A DNA stretch of 19,662 nucleotides, taken from positions 1 through 19,662 of the forward strand of contig USEF01000010.1 in assembly GCA_900553475.1 (NCBI GenBank). Direction: 5' to 3'. The notes beneath the pieces were generated by a model, which made no database searches, was not told the DNA's origin, and saw nothing but the letters and a program-made list of their open reading frames with translations. The number at the start of each line of letters is the position of its first letter. Within the stretch, counting starts at the first letter, position 1. The position numbers and the translations under genes are program-made. This DNA is from an uncultured Collinsella sp. (GTDB taxonomy: Bacteria > Actinomycetota > Coriobacteriia > Coriobacteriales > Coriobacteriaceae). Positions 13,642 to 19,662 of this stretch are shown piece by piece.

Positions 13642-16600
13642 ATGCGCCGCACCTTTGTGATGTTGGCAGCGGTCTTATGCGCGTTCGTTATGGCCGGGGG
13701 GGGTTGCCCTCGCGTGCGTACGGTGACGATGGCAACCTTATAGCGAACCCAACCTTTACCAACCAAGCTTCTGGTTGGTCGACGACCTCTCCGAATAAGA
13801 GAATCGGCGAGACGTTGAAGCTCGACCTCTCCACGAAGCTCCTCAACGGTCAAAGAAACCTCAAACAAGCTAACGGTAATCGTTTTGCGCTTGCGTGGAA
13901 TCTTAGGCCACAGGATCAAAATCTTTATTTTGAACCTGGATCAACCTACACCACCTTTTCCACCCAGAGCGGCTCCACGTACGAGTGGGGCCTCAACCAT
14001 CGCGCCGCAACCGAACACGACGTGCTGATGCTCACGATGGGTCCTCAACAGGAGAATCTGTCGGTTAACAACGCAGGCCAAGACCAGCTCATGCAGCTGC
14101 GGACTTGGCTTAAGGCGCAGGGCAAGATGCCCCAGGGAAATACCGTTGAGCAGTACACCGTTTACAGCGATTCCTTTGCCGCAAATGGCGGCTTTGCTGG
14201 TAGCAGCGCTGACGGATCCCACTTTTCGTTTGAACAGAGCGACGGCCGCATTGCGCTTTCGGTGTGGCTCGTAAGCTCTAACGGACAGGGTTGGTTCTCC
14301 TTTGGCACCAACAGCACGCATTATTATCGAGATCTTCCCGAGCAAGACGATGAGTTTGCCTATCAGGCAGTCTATACCGCAGCGTCCGAAAAGACGATGC
14401 TTGCGCTGACTTGCTACGATTCAAATCTTACGGGTGCGAACGAACAATACCGTGAGTGGTTTGGCAATCTGGTCAACGACGTTCATGTGGAAAAGCAGGG
14501 CACACGCGACATCTATAGTGATTTTGCCAAGGTGTATCAAGAAAATTCGTCCGAGACCATGACAACGCTCACGCGCTATGCGTTCTCGACCTCGAATCTT
14601 AAGAACGAGAATACGAACATTGCTAACGGCAGCTTTGAAGAGGATATACATCTAGGGAACCAGAGGCCCAGCAAGTTTACGTTGTGCTCGCCCCATTGGC
14701 GTACGACCGAGACAGACCATCGTATCGAGATCGTTGCCCAGAACGACTACTATATCGACCCAGCTGGGCATTCTGTTACGTTTACGCCCTCCGATGGTGA
14801 CTATGCAGCCGAGCTCAACGCACACGAGGCGAGTTCGCTCTACCAATATGTGACGACCGAGCCGGGAAAACAGTACGAGTGGGGGCTCGATCACCGCGGC
14901 CGCTCGGGTCGAGACGCCATGGCCCTTATCATCGGTCCGCGACAAGAAAACGAGCCGTACAAGGACAATCAAAAGGCACTCGATCAGTACCAGCAAATTG
15001 TTCAATGGATTCAAATGAGCGTCGATAACTATGTCGGCTTGGATGTGGCCAATTTTTCCCAATCGGGCTGCAGCAAAAAGATCATCCTGTATTCAACCAA
15101 GTTTGACAAAGTGGGCGGATTTGCCGATGCGTCCAGCGGAAGCGCGTTCTCATGGACGGCCGATGCGGAGCATACCGAAAAATGGTGCGTATGGATTATG
15201 GCGTCCGAAAACGACGCGTGGGCTTCCTACGGTTCCAACGCGCTCGAGCAGAACAAAAAGGTTGACTACGACTATACCTACACCATTCCGGATGGCCAAA
15301 ACCAGAGCGTCTTTGCTTTTGTGGCCTACAACACGGCCAACGGGAGCAATTCGATCGGCAACTTCCTCGACAATATCTCGTTTAGGGAGTTCTATCGCAT
15401 CGAGACGTACACGACGCCTAACGGAAGCGGAACGTATTTTTATAACTCCGACAACGAGACAGCGGACTTTACGTATGCCAAAAACTACGTAGGGAAACAG
15501 GAAAAGAACTCCTACTTTATGGTTGACGCCAAGCGCGATGGCGGGGCAGTCTTTATCGGTGCTTTTGTCAACGGCGAGTTCTATTCCGCGGACGATAAGG
15601 CGCACTGGACCGAATTGGACGATGGCACCTATCACTTTAAGGTCGACAAGGTCACAAAGCACTACAAAGTGCACCTTGTGTTTTCTAAGGCGGGTGTTCA
15701 ATACGATGTGAACGGTGGCAAAGCGTATCACTATGATCCGTCCAATGAGTCCACGGGCGATTTCGTGCAGCTTTCTGGTGCTGGAGCGAGCTATACCTCC
15801 CATGCTGCCGAAGGGCAAAACGACGGTTGGAAGTTTATGGGCTGGGAGTACGCGGGCTCGGGAAAAGCCATTCGTTTTAGCGCAGAGCACACGGTGACCC
15901 ATACGGCTCCCGAGGGCACCACGGATTCCGGCACTCTTACCATTAAGGGCAAGAAGGTCGATTCGGATACCGGTGCTGCAGGCGATGAGGTAACGGTCAA
16001 AAACATTCCCGAGAGCCAAGGCGCGACGTTCGTGGCGCAATGGAAGTATCGTCAGGCCTTTGTTGCTCAGCTTAAAAATGCCGATGGCACGTGGAGCAAC
16101 GTAACGACGGGCGGTACGGTCAGCTCCAAGCTTAAGGGGGCAAAGGGCTCCATTGATGCCGGGGATCGCTCGGGCAAGGACGCCGACGCGTACAAAACTT
16201 CGGGTATCGCCTACTTTGTGGATGACGGCACGTTTGTGGAGGCGGTGGCCACTCCCAAGGAGGGCTATCACTTTGAGGGCTGGTACGACCTGTCAAATCA
16301 GGACGCCCCGGAGCTGCTGTCGTCTTCACCCACCTATACGTACAACGTAAAAGAGCGCCATACGGGATGCGTATACGCACGGTTCACCCCACGCACCTAC
16401 ACGCTCAAGGTTTCCAAGAGCGTTACGGGCAATATGGGCGACAAGCGTGCCTACCTTAAGATGACGGCGACCTTTACGGGCCTCAAGGCTGGTCAGACCT
16501 ACGCCATCGAGTATTCGGATGCGTCTGCCCAAGGCAGCCATGCGCTCGTGGCGCGACCGAATGATCGGGCCGAGACCGTGGAAAACAAGACGGCCTTTAC

Positions 16601-16946
16601 GGCCGATGGCCAGGGCAAGGCGACCATGCCGTTTGCCGTTAAGGACGGCCTGACCGTTTCGATTAAGGCGCTGGATTACAACGCGGTCTATACCGTGAGC
16701 GAAGACGATTATTCTTCGTTGGGGTATCAGGCTAAGCTTACGGGTGCGAGCGGCACGCTCAACGGTCCGCGTGTGACCGTTGCCGTTGAAGCTAAGGCCA
16801 CCAATTCCCGACAGGTCGCGGTGCCTACGGGTATTACGCGCAACCCCATCTATGCCCTGGCGATTTTGGCCGCCGGCGTGCTGTTGGCTACGGGCATGGT
16901 TGCGCTGCGTTTACACCGCGGCTCCAAGAGGGGTGGGCGCCTATGA
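13642..16946 (+). CDS. Large sortase-anchored surface adhesin / pilus tip-like protein, signal peptide out of frame (OFF state)
   Basis: A wall-anchored surface protein of about 1100 residues. ATG 13642 opens a signal peptide (MRRTFVMLAAVLCAFVMAGG) that is out of frame with the rest; the present frame stops at 13741-13743. With 9 or 6 G at 13696-13703, instead of 8, it joins the long frame and gives a cleavage site SRA|YG at 13718/13719. The mature part has two related modules (13731-14510 and 14617-15400, both with YEWGL(N/D)HR and GP(Q/R)QEN), two InlB/Listeria-Bacteroides-like repeat regions (about 15700-16390, with GYHFEGWYD), a DUF7601-like domain (YTLKVSKSVTGNMGD, 16395-16815), then sorting signal VPTGIT, a hydrophobic segment and a basic tail. 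The start is uncertain (GTG 13564 or 13612 possible). Its TGA overlaps the next ATG. A homopolymer miscall is the alternative. Confidence 0.8.
13696..13703 (+). repeat. Homopolymer tract G8, second of two, at the signal-peptide/mature junction
   Basis: Eight G directly after ATGGCC near the end of the signal-peptide core, exactly 100 bases after the first G8 run. With eight G the signal peptide reads into a stop at 13741-13743. Nine or six G would join it to the large adhesin frame. Both the length and the position fit a slipped-strand phase-variation tract. Confidence 0.85.
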
Positions 16947-17575
16947 GAAGACATGGCGCCAGCAATGCTGGTGATGGGCCAGCCGCACGAGCGGTCCCGC
17001 AGGGAAGACCCCGGGGCTCGCGGTATTCGGCCACGTCGAACGTGAGGTTGGGCGCCCATGCGGCACCAGATCTGGGAGAAGCGGACGACCGGCGCGATAT
17101 CGTGGGCTTTCTGGCGCGCCTGGCATTTTTTGTCGTGACGCTCTGGCTGCTCTTTGGTGTGGTCTTGGGCGTGGGCGCAGTCACGACTGGCGAGATGACC
17201 CCCCGCATCTGTTCGGGTGACGTCATGCTCTACTGGAGGCTCAGCCAGAGCTTTAACGAGGGTGACGTGGTGGTATACACCGCGGATGGCGAAGAGCGCC
17301 TGGGTCGCGTGGTTGCCCGCCCCGGTGATGAGGTCACAATTACCGAGTCGGGCGAGCTCATGGTTAACGGGGCTGTTGTGGTGGAAAGCGATATCACCAC
17401 GCCGACGCCGCGCTATGAGTCTGCTGTGGACTATCCCGTGCATCTGGGAACGGATGAGCTCTTTGTGCTGGCAGATTTGCGCGAGGGCGGGCACGACAGT
17501 CGCCTGTATGGACCGATTGCCCGTTCGCAGATCAAAGGCAATGTGATCAGCGTGCTGCGCAGGTCGAACCTGTAG
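16943..17575 (+). CDS. Signal-peptidase-I-like protein lacking both catalytic residues (SipA-like pilus assembly factor)
   Basis: A 210-residue S26-family homologue with a ~50-residue cytoplasmic N-terminus, one membrane segment (about 54-80) and an extracellular domain. The active-site box, normally GxSMxPTI..GD, reads TTGEMTPRICSGD, so the nucleophilic Ser is Glu84. The general-base box, normally KRVVGxPGD, reads LGRVVARPGD, so Lys is Gly121. The late box DLREGGHDSRLYGPI is kept, so the fold is probably intact. From memory, streptococcal SipA of the FCT pilus regions has the same two positions replaced and is needed for pilin polymerisation. Its ATG overlaps the adhesin TGA (ATGA), suggesting coupled translation. 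Likely role: non-proteolytic helper of pilus assembly. An unusual active peptidase cannot be fully excluded. Confidence 0.8.
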   Translation: MRRHGASNAGDGPAARAVPQGRPRGSRYSATSNVRLGAHAAPDLGEADDRRDIVGFLARLAFFVVTLWLLFGVVLGVGAVTTGEMTPRICSGDVMLYWRLSQSFNEGDVVVYTADGEERLGRVVARPGDEVTITESGELMVNGAVVVESDITTPTPRYESAVDYPVHLGTDELFVLADLREGGHDSRLYGPIARSQIKGNVISVLRRSNL

Positions 17576-17597
17576 ACACGAAGCCTGGTTTTATTAA

Positions 17598-17619
17598 GGG
17601 CATATGCCCGAGAGGAAGG
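17598..17619 (+). promoter_or_regulatory. 12-bp palindrome next to the pilin ribosome-binding site
   Basis: The perfect palindrome GGGCATATGCCC (17598-17609) is followed at once by GAGAGGAAGG, whose AGGAAGG lies 7 bases before ATG 17627. That spacing supports 17627 rather than ATG 17620, which touches the ribosome site. The palindrome may be a small regulatory hairpin or protein site; the role is unknown. Confidence 0.45.
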
Positions 17620-17626
17620 ATGCAAA

Positions 17627-18708
17627 ATGAAAACTGGAAAGAGGCGACTGGCTGCATTTGCGGTTGTGGCGGCCACGATGGTGCTGGCTTTGGTGGGGGT
17701 TGCGCGTGGGCGGAGGGGCAATCCACTAATCCGCAGTTGTCGGTAACTGAAGGGAGGGTCACGATCACCTCGAAGCTCACCATGGATAAGTACGCCGTGG
17801 AGCCGAATGCGGACTTTAAATATACGATTGCGCCGGCGGAGGCGAGCGAGCTTACGAACACGGGTATGCCCGCTACTGCTGGAGTGGAAGGGGCCGTTTC
17901 GCTTTCGCCGTCTTCCGTAAATTATTCTGCCGAAGGTCTTTCTAGCGAAGATAATGCCGACGGCGTTACTAAGACAATAACCGCCCAAATGAGCGTCAGC
18001 CTTGTTACCTCAAGGTTCGCGGCTCCGGGCATCTATCGATACAAAATTACGCAGACGCCGCCAGAGCTGGATGGCCTCAACGTTGTGTACAAGGAACTGT
18101 TCCTGGATGTTTACGTAGAAAATGGCAACTCAGGTTTAGTTGCTAAGGGCTGCACTCTTAGCACGGCGGCGGGATCGGGCAGCAAGATCTCAGGCTTTGA
18201 GAACAAATATGTCACCCATAAGCTGACCATCACAAAGGTCGTAGCCGGTAACCAGGGCGATAAAAATAAGGACTTTGAGTTTACCGTCACGATTAAAGGC
18301 GCTGACGGGGAGACTTATAAGTACGGCACTGTGAAAAACGGTGTTACTACCATGAACCAAACTACAACCAAGTCGGGAGCTACGTTTACCGAGACGCTTA
18401 AGCATGGGGAATCCGTCATCGTTTACGGTCTCTCATCGGAGGATAAATTCGCCGTAACTGAGGCGGATTATCATGGCGACGGTTATAAGACGTCGTACAA
18501 GATTGGTGATGGCACCAATTCGACAGAAGGTAGCTCTATTGCCGAGAAAGCTATCGGTAATTCCGACACCACGGTGATCTTTACCAACACCAAGGATGTT
18601 ACCGTTCCGACCGATGTTATTCGGACGGTCGTTCCCTATGCGGCAATCGTCGCGTTTGCTGCCGTGATGGGCGTGGTCTTCTTCCGTCCTCGCCGTAACC
18701 GCCGTTAA
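17627..18708 (+). CDS. Shaft-like pilin with FctA-like and DUF7601-like domains, signal peptide out of frame
   Basis: A wall-anchored pilin of about 360 residues. ATG 17627 with AGGAAGG opens a clear signal peptide (MKTGKRRLAAFAVVAATM, then VLALVG), but this frame does not continue into the mature protein. One extra G (or two fewer) in the G5 run at 17695-17699 joins it to the long frame, giving a cleavage site AWA|EG at 17712/17713. Domain 1 (about 17752-18210) resembles the streptococcal FctA/T3 pilin fold, with the PGIYRYKITQ strand and FENKYV. Domain 2 (18216-18600) has the KLTITKVVAGNQGD start, FAVTEADY and FTNTKDV, matching a Lys/Glu/Asn isopeptide triad. The sorting signal is VPTDV, then a hydrophobic segment and RPRRNRR. 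The long frame alone would start at ATG 17620 without any signal peptide. Confidence 0.8.
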
Positions 18709-18728
18709 AACAGCGAGGATTACAGCCG

Positions 18729-19463
18729 ATGGAGCTTAAACGCATAGCTCGGCTGGCGAGAGCCGGCGACCGCGTACTTACGTGGTTTGCCGGCTTTCTC
18801 GTGCTGCTCATGCTGCTGTACGGGGGCTATTCGCTGTGGGATACAAACAACGTTATGAACGGCGGGTTCATCAGCGATGAGCTGCTGCACTACAAACCCA
18901 CCGGGGCCAACGATTGCGCACGCCTGCAGGATCTGATGGCCAAAAATCCCGATGTGGTCGGATGGGTTACCATCGATGGCACCAACATCGACTATCCCTT
19001 TGTTCAGGGAAAAGATAACCAGGAATACCTCAACAAAAACGTTTTGGGAGAATCCGCGGTCTCGGGAGCGGTGTTTTTGGATGCGCGCAACAGCCGCACG
19101 ATGACCGATTCCTACAATCTGCTCTATGCGCACCACATGGATAACGGCGCGATGTTTGGCGATGTCGACCGGTTTTTAGACAGGGGCTTCTTTGACCTGC
19201 ACCGCACGGGCACGCTCTACACGAAGGATGGGGCGTTCCACCTGCGCATTGTTGCCGTGTGCTCGTTTGCTGCGAGTGATGACATTATCTTTGGGCCGGG
19301 AAACCTGGACCAGGCCTCGATGCAGACGCTGCTCACGCATGTCTCGCAGACGGCGGTGCACGAGAACATGGATGACGTTGGCCCCGATGCACGCATCATC
19401 GCGCTTTCTACCTGCAGCGATAAAACAAATGGGCGCCGAGCGCTCCTAGCCGAAATCTTGTAG
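18729..19463 (+). CDS. Class B sortase, probable pilin polymerase
   Basis: A 244-residue membrane-anchored transpeptidase with an N-terminal membrane segment (about 17-36). VGWVTIDGTNIDYPFVQGKDN (77-97) and GAVFLDARNS are class B sortase signatures. Catalytic residues are H135 in LLYAHHM, C229 in ALSTCS, and Arg at 236/237 in NGRRALL. Class B sortases usually anchor haem proteins, but some act as pilin polymerases on VPTG-type signals, as in the streptococcal T3 pilus. As the only sortase beside two VPT(G/D) substrates and a SipA-like protein, this one probably links the pilins; a separate housekeeping sortase elsewhere may anchor the fibre. GAGGAT precedes ATG 18729. It is 20 bases from the pilin and last in the operon; its TAG begins the right-hand repeat. 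Confidence 0.9.
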   Translation: MELKRIARLARAGDRVLTWFAGFLVLLMLLYGGYSLWDTNNVMNGGFISDELLHYKPTGANDCARLQDLMAKNPDVVGWVTIDGTNIDYPFVQGKDNQEYLNKNVLGESAVSGAVFLDARNSRTMTDSYNLLYAHHMDNGAMFGDVDRFLDRGFFDLHRTGTLYTKDGAFHLRIVAVCSFAASDDIIFGPGNLDQASMQTLLTHVSQTAVHENMDDVGPDARIIALSTCSDKTNGRRALLAEIL

Positions 19464-19516
19464 CTCATTTAGGATGGGGCTTTTCTGGCTACCTTTGCCG
19501 TCCTACCTGCGCAATG
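19461..19516 (+). repeat. Right copy of the 56-bp direct repeat flanking the pilus cassette
   Basis: Matches 13414-13469 at 50 of 56 positions and likewise begins with the stop codon of the preceding gene. The foldback TAGGATGG...CCGTCCTA is kept with one G-T wobble, which suggests the hairpin itself matters, perhaps as a terminator for the sortase transcript. Confidence 0.75.
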
Positions 19517-19524
19517 ATTTTTCT

Positions 19525-19662
19525 GGGACGGGGATTTTTAGCTACGGCGTTCCGTTAGCTTGACCAGTCTTTTTGGGACGGGGCTAAATTAGCTGGTTTT
19601 GGATTGGGGATCAGTTGCGATTTGTTGATTCATCGATATTGGGATGGAGAATCAGCTAATTT
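19525..19662 (+). repeat. Degenerate GGGACGGGG repeat array after the sortase gene
   Basis: The core of the flanking repeat recurs: GGGACGGGG at 19525-19533 and 19575-19583, and GGGATGGAG at 19641-19649, each followed within about 15 bases by an AGCTA or AGCTG motif. Counting the 19471 copy, spacing is about 50-66 bases. The array runs off the right edge. No gene is seen in it. Confidence 0.55.

Noticed and set aside
17620..17626. ATG 17620 as the pilin start
   Set aside because: It is directly adjacent to the ribosome site with no spacing and gives a Gly/Cys-rich N-terminus instead of a signal peptide. ATG 17627 has a 7-base gap and a textbook signal peptide.
19461..19662. CRISPR array
   Set aside because: The repeats are short, degenerate and unevenly spaced, with no uniform spacers and no cas genes nearby.
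1..19662. tRNA, rRNA, transposase or integrase genes
   Set aside because: None seen on either strand. The inverted repeats noted have no transposase next to them, so a mobile origin is only a suggestion.

Overview
Most of the window (about 1380 to 19662) looks like chromosome of a GC-rich gut actinobacterium of the Coriobacteriia. A Collinsella-like organism is my best guess, from codon use, gene content and the many intergenic palindromes; this is inference, not a database match. The first ~1.37 kb is visibly more A/T-rich, with Clostridia-style codons. It switches to GC-rich sequence inside a response-regulator gene, so this end is either an assembly chimera or a very recent recombination joint.

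Layout. (1) 1-1599: the tail of a probable glycosyltransferase, a frameshifted acyltransferase-like gene, and a hybrid response regulator (Clostridial receiver, KdpE-like DNA-binding domain). (2) 1625-8577, housekeeping: a large RlmKL-type 23S rRNA methyltransferase on the minus strand, divergent from a Cof-type HAD phosphatase; then a transaldolase-family aldolase; then Tex on the minus strand. The gaps around the aldolase and Tex hold nested inverted repeats and terminators. (3) 8990-13416: a minus-strand catabolic-looking operon (SDR dehydrogenase, OFA-type MFS transporter, Gfo/Idh/MocA dehydrogenase) controlled by a divergent LysR-type regulator. Substrate unknown. (4) 13414-19516: a four-gene sortase-pilus cassette on the plus strand: large tip-like adhesin, signal-peptidase-like protein, shaft-like pilin, class B sortase. 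Two ~56-bp direct repeats bracket it, each starting exactly at the stop codon of the preceding gene.

The most notable system is the pilus cassette. It resembles the streptococcal FCT-3/T3 pilus: VPTG-like sorting signals, a class B sortase, and a signal-peptidase homologue in which both catalytic residues appear replaced (Ser to Glu84, Lys to Gly121), as in SipA. Two runs of eight G lie exactly 100 bp apart in front of the adhesin. The second sits between signal peptide and mature protein and leaves them out of frame; 9 or 6 G would restore the frame. The shaft pilin shows the same kind of break at a G5 run in its signal peptide. This suggests slipped-strand ON/OFF control of pilus display, here captured OFF, with homopolymer miscalling as the main competing explanation.

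I saw no rRNA, tRNA, CRISPR array, transposase or integrase.
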